Shown here piece after piece: positions 26,217-34,484 of a stretch of DNA of 62,535 nucleotides (the first letter of the stretch is position 1; each line of letters begins with the position of its first letter). Source of the DNA: Mesorhizobium sp. (lineage in GTDB: Bacteria; Pseudomonadota; Alphaproteobacteria; Rhizobiales; Rhizobiaceae); the NCBI GenBank assembly GCA_004020875.1, contig SAPZ01000030.1, positions 1-62,535 of the forward strand, given 5' to 3'. Made by a program: the position numbers and the translations under genes. The notes below the pieces were generated by a model. The model worked only from the letters and a program-made list of their open reading frames with translations, searched no databases and had not been told where the DNA came from.

Positions 26217-27959
26217 CTAGAGCGCCCGATTTGATTCCTCCATCGCTCGCCTCCCCTTCGACGGCGACCGCCTGATGAAATCGCCGGTTGCGTCGGCTCC
26301 GAGCGGCCGTCCCAGGAAATTACCTTGCAGACAATCGCAATTCTCCTCGACCAGCCACCGTGCCTGTGCCGACGTCTCGACCCCTTCGGCGGTGACGCTT
26401 ATACCCAGGCCGTGTGCCAGATTGATGATCGATTGCACGATCGTTTGGCTCTTGAGGTCGGTTTCCAAGTCCGTGATGAAGTATTGATCTATCTTGACGG
26501 TGTCGAATGGAAAATTCTTAAGGTAGCTCAACGACGAGTAGTACGTCCCAAAATCGTCAAGAGAGATTCTTATTCCCAAGACGTTCAAAGTATTTAATGT
26601 ATCGATATTATCAATTGTTTTCTCAAGGAGAACCGTTTCGGTTATCTCAAGTTCAAGTCTTTCGGCTCGAATTCCAACTGCGTCAATGATCTGAGCGACA
26701 GTATCTGTCAAAGAACCGCTCAGAAACTGAGCCGGAGACAGGTTGACTGCGACTGTCAGCGAGGAAGGCCAAGTCAATGCCTGACGACAGGCTTGCTCGA
26801 GCACCCATCGTCCAATCTCGTCCATCAGACCGTCGGCTTCGGCGATCGGAATGAACACACCGGGCGGGATGATGCCGATCTCGGGGTGTCGCCAACGCAG
26901 CAGTGCTTCAAATCCGATCACCGATGAGGGAGGCCGGATGAGCGGCTGATACTCAATATAGAGCTCGCCCCGCTCCAGCGCGGTTCGAAGACTGCGCCTG
27001 AGATTCTCGCGTTGCTCGAGCAAGAGCAGCATCGGGCGATTGAACGTTCGGGCGCAGCCGCGTCCGTCCGTCTTGGCTGCATAAAGAGCGATGTCGGCGG
27101 CTTTCATCAACTGCTCGCCGTCGGTCCCGTGCTCCGGCCCGAAAGCAATTCCGATGCTTGAACCGACGAAGACGGGAATGCCGTTGATGACGAACGGGTC
27201 CTTGAAGGCGTTGACCAGGGATCCGGCGAGGCGCTCGGCTTCCATGGGCTGCTCCTTGCCCAATTGGATGACAGCGAACTCGTCGCCGGCATACCGGTAT
27301 GCAGATTCGCCATCCTGCAGCGCGTCGCGGATTCGACCTGCCGCGAGCTGCAGAAGCGTGTCGCCCGCCCCATGGCCGAGCGTGTCGTTGACCGACTTGA
27401 AATCGTCAAGGTCGATTTGGAGCAAGGCGGCTTTCGGCTTGGGGCCGCCGATTGCCGCCAGCGCTTCCTGTAGTCGCTCTCCGAATCGCCGTCGGTTCTG
27501 CAGTCCCGTCAGCACGTCGTGGGTCGCCTGATGGAGCAGAATTACATGCTCCTGCTCTTCCGCTGTGCTGCGCTCTCCCCGCCCCTGTGATTCGATGATT
27601 CCGACACCATTTGCGGTGCCGAAGACGAAAACGGACCTAGGCGCTTCGCCCGATGATCGCGGCAATTCGATGCTTGCCGCAGAGCCGCCCTGAAATACCC
27701 GAAGAAATTCGTCGCGGCACCTGGTATCCAGGAAGCTTGGGTAGATCTCCCAAATGGCGGCGCCTGGCACCACCGCGCCTCCGTACAGGCCTTTGAGCCT
27801 GGCAGCGTAGTGGGTTAGCCGAAAGTCGCGATCATAGAGCGACAAAAGTTCAGTCGTATTCGCCAACAGGTCAGCGAGAAGCGCTTCGCCAGCATGTGAA
27901 ACATCGATCGAGGAAGGCTTCTCATTCTCTGTGCCGACGCCTGATGCCTCTGGGCGCAA
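26217..27959 (-). CDS. PAS-GGDEF-EAL c-di-GMP protein
   Basis: 580 residues from TTG 27959, supported by GGAGG 6 nt upstream. Residues about 28-120 are a PAS-like domain (LLSLYDRDFRLTHYAA, FLDTRCRDEF). The GGDEF domain has the signature RYAGDEF, Ala in place of the first Gly, so cyclase activity may be weak or absent. The EAL domain keeps its catalytic set (EALLRW, VNLSPAQF, EITETVL, DDFGT, VKID, AEGVET, LQGNFLG), though DDFGTGYSS reads DDFGTYYSS. Phosphodiesterase activity is therefore likely. It lies 111 bp upstream of the partner-switch operon on the same strand. Together with the polysaccharide synthase operon further on, this suggests control of exopolysaccharide or biofilm. Confidence 0.9.
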   Translation of the reverse strand: MRPEASGVGTENEKPSSIDVSHAGEALLADLLANTTELLSLYDRDFRLTHYAARLKGLYGGAVVPGAAIWEIYPSFLDTRCRDEFLRVFQGGSAASIELPRSSGEAPRSVFVFGTANGVGIIESQGRGERSTAEEQEHVILLHQATHDVLTGLQNRRRFGERLQEALAAIGGPKPKAALLQIDLDDFKSVNDTLGHGAGDTLLQLAAGRIRDALQDGESAYRYAGDEFAVIQLGKEQPMEAERLAGSLVNAFKDPFVINGIPVFVGSSIGIAFGPEHGTDGEQLMKAADIALYAAKTDGRGCARTFNRPMLLLLEQRENLRRSLRTALERGELYIEYQPLIRPPSSVIGFEALLRWRHPEIGIIPPGVFIPIAEADGLMDEIGRWVLEQACRQALTWPSSLTVAVNLSPAQFLSGSLTDTVAQIIDAVGIRAERLELEITETVLLEKTIDNIDTLNTLNVLGIRISLDDFGTYYSSLSYLKNFPFDTVKIDQYFITDLETDLKSQTIVQSIINLAHGLGISVTAEGVETSAQARWLVEENCDCLQGNFLGRPLGADATGDFIRRSPSKGRRAMEESNRAL

Positions 27960-28246
27960 AAGCCACCTCCATAGGCGGTGTAAATTAGCGTCCCCGTCCC
28001 CAGATTAGAAATAGCATAAGTAACAAGCTTGGCAACTTTCAACTCGGCGGTTTAACAAACGCCGCACATCGCAAAATCATGGTCCACTGCTATTGGCGGC
28101 ACGTTATCCACATCCGAATGCCTAAACTCATTAACAAAGCGTAAATTAGTGAATGATTAAATAGCATCGCACGGGATTCGAACTATTGGGCCCCCGCGGG
28201 AGCAGCGTTCGCTGGCGGGGCTGTCTTGGCAATTCAAGGACGGCTT

Positions 28247-28837
28247 TCAAGAATATTCGGTCTTGAGCCATGTTTTCGACAGTCCGCTCCTGTAGGGGCT
28301 GTCGGAATGCTTCGAGATAAGGCCACCAGGCCCCATCTTCTCGATGACGCCAAAGTTCGTCAGCGCACCGCGCTCAAAATGCTCACTGTATTGGATCTTG
28401 CCGAGGCCAGGTTCGACCAGTTGCCGCAGGGCGTGCTTGCGCTGCAACAAAGGTAAGGGGGTAAGATTGCGACCGTCGAGATGAAGGATATCGAACGCGA
28501 CGAACACCAGTCCGCTCGGCTCATTCCAGACTGCGGCTTCCAACGCTGCGGGATCGGGCGTGCCGCGCTCACCTGACACAATCACCTCACCGTCGAGAAT
28601 GGCAGCCCGGCATGGCAGGTCAACCAGCGCGATGGGCCAGTATTTTGTCGTCCAGTCACGGCCATTCTTGCTGTAGAGCCGCACGCCGCATTTATCGATG
28701 ATGATCTGCGTTCGGTAGCCATCGAGCTTGGCCTCGTGGACCCACCCGTCATCTTCTGGCGGCTGCTCGACAAGAGTTGGCATTTGAGGCGGGATGAACT
28801 CCAGCCGTTCGCCGTCCACCTTGTCACGCTTACCCAA
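28247..28837 (-). pseudogene. Truncated ATP-dependent DNA ligase (LigD-type adenylation domain)
   Basis: 196 residues. Motif I with the adenylated Lys (HEAKLDGYR), motif III (VAFDILHLDG) and motif V (TWLKTEYS) are present. Motif IV, normally EGxVSK, reads GGLISK, so its Glu is lost. The protein stops right after motif V, so the OB-fold needed for end-joining is missing; intact minimal ligases are about 300 residues. The TTG start at 28837 and first few residues lie inside a flanking repeat element. It is probably a non-functional relic of a bacterial NHEJ ligase. No Ku gene is present in the window. Confidence 0.7.
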
Positions 28838-28955
28838 CTACGCCACCATCTTTGACGGATAGCGGTGGCGCGAGCGGCACAGGCGATCTGGCATCCCCCA
28901 ATTTGGACACCTGCCACCTGTGCCGAGCCCCCACTAAGCCATTCTGCGACGGATT
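28826..28955. repeat. Hairpin repeat element, copy 1
   Basis: It shares about 120 bp at high identity with copy 2 (28987-29112), including the core cgccacc, tttgacggatagcgg and tgtgccgagcccc. It contains an inverted repeat cggcacagg (28875-28883) / cctgtgccg (28917-28925), one arm mismatched beyond 9 bp. It overlaps the start of the truncated ligase gene. Confidence 0.65.
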
Positions 28956-28986
28956 GAACACCAGCCGGCCGCCCCCCGGCCATTGG

Positions 28987-29112
28987 CACGCTTACTCAAC
29001 TACGCCACCACCTTTGACGGATAGCGGCGGCGCGGTCGGCACAGGCGGTGCGATATTCCCCCCAACTTGGAAACCTGCCGCCTGTGCCGAGCCCCCCGCT
29101 AAAGTCATTGCG
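28987..29112. repeat. Hairpin repeat element, copy 2
   Basis: Direct repeat of copy 1, starting about 160 bp downstream. Its inverted repeat is perfect over 12 bp: cggcacaggcgg (29037-29048) and ccgcctgtgccg (29078-29089), loop 29 nt. Differences between copies partly compensate in the arms, which suggests a selected structure. The following 230 bp up to the AraC gene hold nothing recognised. Confidence 0.65.
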
Positions 29113-29340
29113 AACATCTACGAATAACGTCGCGTTGTCGTTAGCTGCGCATCCAAATTCTTATCCGGGCGTACATATCTCGATATCGGCCGGCATCTCT
29201 CGCCCAGGGCTATTGCCATTTGGTTGCCGACAGCCCACGCAGTCTCTTGCCGTGAGGGGGATTGCCGCTCGGAATCCAGCAGAACCCCAGGAGGCATACT
29301 GATGGAATGTCGCCGATCTCAAGCAGCGCCGCGCTTGTGC

Positions 29341-30528
29341 TCAGCTTCCAAGCGCCTTGAGCCATCCTTCAAAAGAGGAGGCCTTCTCATGCTCGCCAAG
29401 CGAAACAGAGTGGGCGGGGCGCGGCAACACTGTCGTCCTGCGCCCTTCGCGAGGGCTATAACCGAACTCCTTGCTGAACGCTCGGCTGAAATTTGCTGCT
29501 GAACTGAAGCCGAAGGCTTCCGCAATTTGAACGATGCGCCGGCTGTCCGCCGGATCGCTGAGCGCAACATGGGCTGCCAAAAGTCGGCGACTTTGAATGT
29601 AATGGAGCACTCCACCGCTCGGTTCGAACAACTGATAGAGACGAGATCGCGAAACCCCGAGCGCCCGACACATTGAATCCGGCGTCAAACGAGCCGCGTC
29701 CAGGTTGTTTTGGACGTATCGACGCGCCCGTTCCATTAGCGCGACACTCGCCAGTTGTTCGGCCGCAGCGGCGTTTTCTGCCAGAGGCGCGAGGCACGCA
29801 ATGATCATGCTGCGTGTGGCGTTTACGATGCGGGGCAGGTCGTCCGCAGTGAGACTGCGCAGTCTTGTTACGATGCTGTCAATGTAGTCAATCAAAAGGT
29901 TAGCAAAATTGCCGGAAAGAATTGAATTGTTGTTCCGATCGAGGGTTGCCGCCGCATCGGCAAACAAATCCCGCGGCAAATAGAGAATGAGACTTTCCGA
30001 ATCCGTTGTCCTGCCGCGAAACGGGTAGCCCAGCGACCTGATCTCAAGTTTACCCGGTTGTCCCTCCGCAACGCGGCGATCGACCTCCGTCCATGACCGG
30101 CCAGTATGTGGCAAGACGACATACCAGTGATCGATCGAGCTGGAGCGAAGTTTTGCGGCGGAACGGACATAACTGTGCGCCGGCGTCCGCTGTTCAACGA
30201 TCAGCATTCCACCAAGATTCCATGCCGTGTGGGCGGCCGGGAAGCCATCGTCCAGCGATTTGTTATCCGGCAACCTGAGCTCGACAAGCGGTGCCACATG
30301 CGCCTGCCAAGCGGGAAATTGGTCCTTCGGCGCCAGGTCCAGCGTTGAAAAGGACAGTGGCACCAGCGCCGGCGCGGTCGGCGGAGCCGCGCTGTCAGAT
30401 TGAACGTCGCGGGGCCAACGACGTCGCTCGCGCTCCGGCGACTGCCTAATATGGGCCTCGTCCTGCTTGTTAGCGTCCATCGCGCGTGGTGCCATATCCG
30501 ATTCCGGTATGCCCATGCCCCCCCGCAA
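29341..30528 (-). CDS. AraC/XylS-family transcription regulator
   Basis: 395 residues. About 60-240 matches the AraC-binding-like domain of the AraC_binding_2 group (FPAWQAHVAPLVELRL, HWYVVLPHTGRSWTEVDRR). About 275-380 is the double HTH: PDSMCRALGVSRSRLYQLFE and RIVQIAEAFGFSSAANFSRA, then FSKEFGYSPREGRR. The first 55 residues are low-complexity and the true start may be internal. A monocistronic gene; no obvious target operon is adjacent, as its neighbours are the hairpin repeats and a small HTH gene. Confidence 0.85.
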   Translation of the reverse strand: MRGGMGIPESDMAPRAMDANKQDEAHIRQSPERERRRWPRDVQSDSAAPPTAPALVPLSFSTLDLAPKDQFPAWQAHVAPLVELRLPDNKSLDDGFPAAHTAWNLGGMLIVEQRTPAHSYVRSAAKLRSSSIDHWYVVLPHTGRSWTEVDRRVAEGQPGKLEIRSLGYPFRGRTTDSESLILYLPRDLFADAAATLDRNNNSILSGNFANLLIDYIDSIVTRLRSLTADDLPRIVNATRSMIIACLAPLAENAAAAEQLASVALMERARRYVQNNLDAARLTPDSMCRALGVSRSRLYQLFEPSGGVLHYIQSRRLLAAHVALSDPADSRRIVQIAEAFGFSSAANFSRAFSKEFGYSPREGRRTTVLPRPAHSVSLGEHEKASSFEGWLKALGS

Positions 30529-30702
30529 TCATGTGGTGTATTCCAGGTATCTGGCAAGCCTGTCGGCCGGATCGTCGATCACGCTGAGTTACAATAAGAA
30601 ATGCATCCCGAGACAAGTTTCTGGATGCGGGGCTAACGACAGAATTCAGAGTGGTGCCTATAGATTCCGACATCGTGAAAGCGACGTTGAGGAGACCACG
30701 AA

Positions 30703-31005
30703 ATGAACGAGAAGATCAAAGGAGAAGCTCGCCGCAAGATAATTCTTGATGGATACGTCAATAACGAGCCATTGAAAGAAATTGCGGAAAAACTTGGGTG
30801 CTCACTGGCGAGCTTGAAAGTCAGCGCCAGCAAGCTTGGCTGCACTCGAACTCCAAAGGAGGCGGCTGAATTTCGGCGCGGCTTTCGTATACCGGAAAGT
30901 AAACGGAAAGACTATTACCAGCTGATGACAGTTGGGCAATATAGGTCTCGCGAGTGCGCGCAGATTTTGGGATTATTGACAACGCAATCGCCGAGTAGGG
31001 AGTAA
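30703..31005 (+). CDS. Small helix-turn-helix protein of unknown function
   Basis: 100 residues, ATG with GAGGAG 9 nt upstream. Residues 8-50 form an HTH-like segment: RRKIILDGYVNNEPLKEIAE then KLGCSLASLKVSASKLGC. The Arg/Lys-rich middle (KESKRKDYYQL-like) and SRECAQILGL suggest DNA binding. GC content is lower than in neighbours, a sign of transfer. It resembles small phage or plasmid DNA-binding proteins, but I cannot assign a family. Confidence 0.55.
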   Translation: MNEKIKGEARRKIILDGYVNNEPLKEIAEKLGCSLASLKVSASKLGCTRTPKEAAEFRRGFRIPESKRKDYYQLMTVGQYRSRECAQILGLLTTQSPSRE

Positions 31006-31384
31006 CTTCTAAAAAGCTGTAAACGGCATCGCTCAAGCCTCAGTGATACCAGCACGCCGCAAAGCACGGGCGGCACTCCCCTGAAAGGTTCGCTCACATG
31101 CTGCGTCGGCGTTTCAACCGTACCTGTCTTAGCCCTCTTGATCTGGCTGTTTGCGAACGACCGTTTAATCAAGTCTGCGCGGATGAACGCCTCGATCCCT
31201 TGGACCCGAACGCTGAAATTTTGGTAGAGATGGTTGTGGCCGTCTTTCGCAATGCTCGCAGGAGCGAGCGCGAACTGTTGGAAGCGATCAGACCTCAGCG
31301 GCAAAAGATCACGAGACCCGGCCGATAGCCCGCGTCTGCCGGCTGGCCGCAGATGTCATCCTCGACACGATAGAGCTCTGCGAA

Positions 31385-31590
31385 GCGTTCAATCGTGGAC
31401 CGCACGTCTAAGGTGAAGCACGGCCAGGAAATCGAGCAGATTGGAGATGTGACTTAGGTCGACGAGGAAGCCGGCAAGGTACAGTCAACCTGGGAATCCC
31501 AGTGACGGTAAACGCCGAGACGCTCAGGCTGGTGATGAGCCAGGGGCCGCCAAAGCGGCAGGCGCCCCTGATGGACAAGGCGACGTGACG
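31385..31590 (+). pseudogene. Copy C of the GSIKVGDTV family, heavily decayed
   Basis: The frame reads SIVDRTSKVKHGQEIEQIGD then VT, a TAG, and VDEE, matching SIVDTTPNVSSGQKIELTGE, VT and VDRD of copy D. After a frameshift VTVNAETLRLVMSQGPPKRQ matches ITVNLSAVRLVTSHVAPKRK. So the copy carries at least one stop and one shift, and the N-terminal third is not recognisable. Confidence 0.5.
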
Positions 31591-32116
31591 AAGCTTTCGG
31601 AGCTCAGTCCATTCGAACCTCACCCCAACGGCAAGCTCTGCGCGCACGAAAGTGAGTATTTCTACCGCCCCCGGTGCTGCCAGATGGTGGGTGAGCGGGA
31701 CGCGCGGCAGGTGGTCTGGCACGCTTTCTTCGAGCACCAGCGTTTGAAAATCAAATGGGGACGCGCCTCGCATGCCATAATCGCAACCAGGCGACCGAAA
31801 AGTGTAGAGGCCAACAAGACTGGTAACCGACGGCCGGGGTTGGGGGGCGGGCGCGAGCCTGTCGGTTACCGAGTGCGGGAGGCCATCGAATCAAAAAATG
31901 CTTCGGCCCTGCATCAGATTGTGCCAGCACTTGACGCCGACGGGAACTCATGTTGTCTCGTTCGAACCGAAAAAGCTGGCACCAGCCTTGTTGCCGATAC
32001 CCTTCCGGGCCGGCAGCTCGTTGGGCTTGAGCCAGTTGTTGGGGCCTCGCCCGGCGAGTTTCAGCGAACCTGCATCAAAAGGCGGGCGTACGGTCCGCCC
32101 TTCTCGTCAGAACAAG
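31591..32116. other. Intergenic region, no supported gene
   Basis: About 525 bp between copy C and the small secreted protein gene. Open frames on both strands overlap one another and show no domain, signal peptide or good ribosome binding site. It probably is decayed accessory DNA. Confidence 0.35.
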
Positions 32117-32395
32117 TTAGCCACCCATCTTCTTGGCCATGGCGCAGAAATCGGCATGCGCCTTGTTGAGCGTGGTATCGCCGCAGTCTTTCAGCACCGC
32201 AGTTCGTTCGTCAGGTTTCATCGCCATCCAGGCCGTTTTGAAATCGGCTTCCGACCTCAGGGTCTTCATCCCGGCATCGGTGAAGAACGGCGACATCTTG
32301 GCGGGGTCGTCGAGCGCAGACGTGGACCCAGCCATTGCTGCACCACTCATCATGGCGACCGTAAGGGCGCCCATTGTGAACATCTTGATATTCAT
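32117..32395 (-). CDS. Small secreted protein, stress-promoter driven
   Basis: 92 residues from ATG 32395, with a strong AAGGAGG 8 nt upstream; the longer frame is rejected. A signal peptide (MNIKMFTMGALTVAMMSGAAMA) precedes a 70-residue mature part with FFTDAGMKTLRSEADFKTAW and two Cys (LKDCGDTT, FCAMAKK) that could form a disulphide. I do not recognise the family. A near-perfect EcfG-type promoter lies about 35 bp upstream, so it is probably part of the general stress response and acts in the periplasm. Confidence 0.7.
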   Translation of the reverse strand: MNIKMFTMGALTVAMMSGAAMAGSTSALDDPAKMSPFFTDAGMKTLRSEADFKTAWMAMKPDERTAVLKDCGDTTLNKAHADFCAMAKKMGG

Positions 32396-32429
32396 CGGAC
32401 TACCTCCTTGAGATAATAATCCTAAGGAC

Positions 32430-32456
32430 AAACGTGCGCGTACCGTGAGAGGTTCC
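32430..32456 (-). promoter_or_regulatory. EcfG (general stress sigma) promoter
   Basis: On the minus strand GGAAC, 17 nt, CGTTT: the established -35/-10 consensus of alphaproteobacterial EcfG sigma factors. It lies 35 bp before the start of the small secreted protein gene. Confidence 0.7.
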
Positions 32457-32541
32457 AAGACGCTCCAGGTACCGATGGTTTCCTGTGCTAGCGCGAGCCC
32501 CTCAAAATATGGAGCGAGGTTCACTGGGGGGCGAGGTGACC

Positions 32542-32767
32542 TAATGATGGAAAGCGTCATCAAAGGTCAGGGACGCGGTGTACACCACTTTCCCCCGCTC
32601 GTCGCGGACGGAAATGCCGTAATTGCGGTTGCCGCCTTCTTGAAGCGCTAAGGCCGGCAAGGTCGCGACAGCAGCTTTCGAAACTGAATTTTTGAGGAAA
32701 ACGGAAGCCCGACCTCATCGTGAGTGTGGTCGCCGTTGGCGTCTATGTCGAAGAAGTAGTGTGGCAT
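32542..32767 (-). pseudogene. DUF6894-like small protein, frameshifted
   Basis: ATG 32767 has AGGATGA upstream and gives MPHYFFDIDANGDHTHDEVG then LPFSSKIQFRK, typical of the DUF6894 family. The frame then hits a stop, but a one-base shift restores AAVATLPALALQEGGNRNYG and ISVRDERGKVVYTASLTF before a stop at 32542. The family is small, widespread in rhizobia and of unknown function. The shift means only a truncated product could be made. Confidence 0.6.
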
Positions 32768-32830
32768 GTGCTCATCCTGCGATCGCGCCGCCGGTTAGCC
32801 TTGTTACGTCTGCCCGGCCTTTTTCACAGG

Positions 32831-32862
32831 AAAGAGCCCGCTCTGCTGGGGGCGGGCTCTTT
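32831..32862. terminator. Bidirectional-type terminator hairpin
   Basis: A perfect 11-bp stem, aaagagcccgc/gcgggctcttt, with a 10-nt loop. A/T runs at both ends of the stem suit termination in either direction. It lies upstream of the DUF6894-like gene. Confidence 0.55.
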
Positions 32863-33269
32863 GTCGGGGCGCGCGTCAAGCATCCTCACTCCCGTCGATG
32901 CGACAGCCTTCGCCCCGACGCGGCGTGGGTCTCGAACGCCGCCTAGACATCGAACTTGCGACAATCCCTAATGTTTCACCAGCTTCGCCAATATTTAGCT
33001 CCGGCCGTCAAGGCCTTCTGATGATCCCTCGCTGCTACGCGAGGCCCATATCCTAGCTGAGAGGAGCGGACCGGCCGGGCATGACATTGTTTGCCCGTCG
33101 CCATCTTGGGAGGAAATGGCGACGGGCTGACCTGCGATTTTTTCAGCGGCTCCACCCCGGAGGGATCGACCACTTCGCCTACAACCGACAAGCGCGCGAT
33201 TGGTTGCAGACAGTTTGATGTACATTAGAACAAGCTTGACTAACGGCGTAGCCGCACCAGACTCGCCTT
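32863..33269. other. Intergenic region with a strong hairpin
   Basis: About 400 bp. It contains a perfect 12-bp inverted repeat, gcccgtcgccat (33093-33104) and atggcgacgggc (33116-33127), without a T-tract. The same gcccgtcgcca core recurs in the hairpins after copies A and D. No gene is supported. Confidence 0.45.
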
Positions 33270-33566
33270 ATGGCGATGGGCAGCATCAAGGTCGGGGATA
33301 CGGTTGCGATCACCGCAACGATCCGCAAGCGCGTAACTGAGGATCGGGTGAGCGTGCTGATCCCCTCATATCACCAGCCCCACTCGATCGTGGACACCAC
33401 CCCAAACGTCAGCAGCGGGCAGAAGATTGAGCTTACCGGGGAAGTCACCAGGGTAGATCGGGACAGCGTGACCGTCGGCGGCAAGGATCTCGGCATTACG
33501 GTGAACCTCAGCGCAGTGCGGCTGGTCACCAGCCATGTCGCGCCGAAGCGGAAGACATCCACGTGA
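33270..33566 (+). CDS. Copy D of the GSIKVGDTV small-protein family, intact
   Basis: 98 residues: MAMGSIKVGDTVAITATIRK, then VSVLIPSYHQPHSIVDTTP, KIELTGEVTRVDRDSVTVGG, KDLGITVNLSAVRLVTSHVA. It is small, beta-rich and basic at its C-terminus, with no signal peptide; an OB- or SH3-like fold would fit but is inference. It is the only complete member of four copies in the window (A at 11604, B at 12065, C at 31385). The number of related copies, all in decayed DNA, suggests spread with a mobile unit. Function unknown. Confidence 0.65.
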   Translation: MAMGSIKVGDTVAITATIRKRVTEDRVSVLIPSYHQPHSIVDTTPNVSSGQKIELTGEVTRVDRDSVTVGGKDLGITVNLSAVRLVTSHVAPKRKTST

Positions 33567-33600
33567 CAGAAAGAGCCCGTCGCCAATGCACAAGCGACGG
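33566..33600 (-). terminator. Minus-strand terminator after copy D
   Basis: Stem ccgtcgc/gcgacgg with a 10-nt loop, followed on the minus strand by CTCTTTCTG. It is homologous to the stronger terminator after copy A (11886-11924), showing that the duplicated unit extends past the gene. Confidence 0.45.
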
Positions 33601-33647
33601 ACTGTAATTAGGGGATGACAAGGCGAGCGGCGCGGAGGGACGGCAAC

Positions 33648-33677
33648 AAAAAAGCCCGCCGGCCGAGCCGACGGGCC
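33648..33677 (-). terminator. Rho-independent terminator of the GH108 remnant
   Basis: On the minus strand a hairpin with arms gcccg.cgg and ccg.cgggc is followed by TTTTTT. It sits directly after the C-terminal end of the GH108 pseudogene, as expected for its native terminator. Confidence 0.6.
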
Positions 33678-34150
33678 TTCGTTGGCATTCTCGGCAAAGG
33701 CCTTGGCCTGGCCGCCGTCGACAAAGTCCGCGATCTGCGGCACTGCGCCCGTAGCCCAGGCCTGCCCGATGGTACGCACCTCCGCCACGCGCGAGGACCA
33801 GCCGCGGCCGGACACCGGCCAGGGCTTCAGGTGCCGGAGGAAAGTCAGCCGCAGAGCGCAGATCCTGTCGATCAGGGCGTCATGGTTTGCAGGCCTGCGC
33901 GGCCGCGATCGTGGCAAGGCCAATCACGCCGTCGACCCTGCCCTTATAGAGCGGGCCCAGCGCGCGCTGCATCCAGACGATCGACTGTTTCGGCCCGGAG
34001 TTCACCGCGCCGTCGAAGACGACATAGTCGACGCCGGCGGGAAGCTGGTCGCCCTTCACGGCGTCCAGTATTGCCGATCGTAGATGTCAAAGAGCTCGTT
34101 GCTGCCGATGCCCTTGACCGAGCGCAGGGCTAGCCCCCTGCTCTTCCTGT
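33668..34150 (-). pseudogene. GH108 N-acetylmuramidase (endolysin-like), frameshifted
   Basis: Three minus-strand frames join into one protein. The first gives LRSVKGIGSNELFDIYDRQY then WTP. A shift leads to VKGDQLPAGVDYVVFDGAVN, SGPKQSIVWMQRALG and YKGRVDGVIGLATIAA. A second shift leads to NHDALIDRICALRLTFLRHL, KPWPVSGRGWSSRVAEVRTI and GQAWATG. This is the second half of the GH108 glycosidase followed by its peptidoglycan-binding domain (PG_binding_3). The N-terminus with the catalytic Glu is missing or unrecognisable upstream. At least two frameshifts make it non-functional. Such muramidases are phage lysins or cell-wall enzymes of rhizobia. Confidence 0.65.
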
Positions 34151-34170
34151 GAGCAAAAAGGCGTTCAGTT

Positions 34171-34484
34171 ACGAGGGCTGAACCGGCCCTGAGATCACGA
34201 CAACCTGGGCCGGGAGTGTGCCGAGGCGCTCTCGCTTGTGAAGAACAGGTCATCATAGACGCGCTGCGTTACCCCTTCATCGTCACGCCACCCGAGTCTG
34301 CCGCTTTGTTGCTGTAGCCGCCCTCATGCGCCAGGACTTTCCCCAGCGGAGCCTGTTCACGTGAAACTGCCTAGGTGTTCCTCTCCTTTCGCAGAGCAGA
34401 TTTTCGAAGTTGGAATTCAAGGCTGGAAACAAGTCCGCCCATCGGCTATGGACGGATGCTGTCGGGGCGGGCACTAGCACACAG
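34171..34484. other. Intergenic region, nothing recognised
   Basis: About 310 bp between the divergent GH108 remnant and the acetyltransferase gene. It should contain the acetyltransferase promoter and perhaps degraded GH108 N-terminal sequence, but no motif is clear. Confidence 0.3.

Noticed and set aside
28166..28187. Sequence gcatcgcacgggattcgaac resembling the 3' end of a tRNA (possible attachment site)
   Set aside because: The T-arm does not pair with the sequence before it, and no matching 5' acceptor strand is present within 90 nt, so it is not a tRNA. It could be a tRNA-derived att fragment, but no integrase or second copy supports this.
31585..32169. Plus-strand open frame of 194 codons
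   Set aside because: No recognisable domain or ribosome binding site, and it overlaps the end of the decayed copy C and the secreted protein gene on the other strand.
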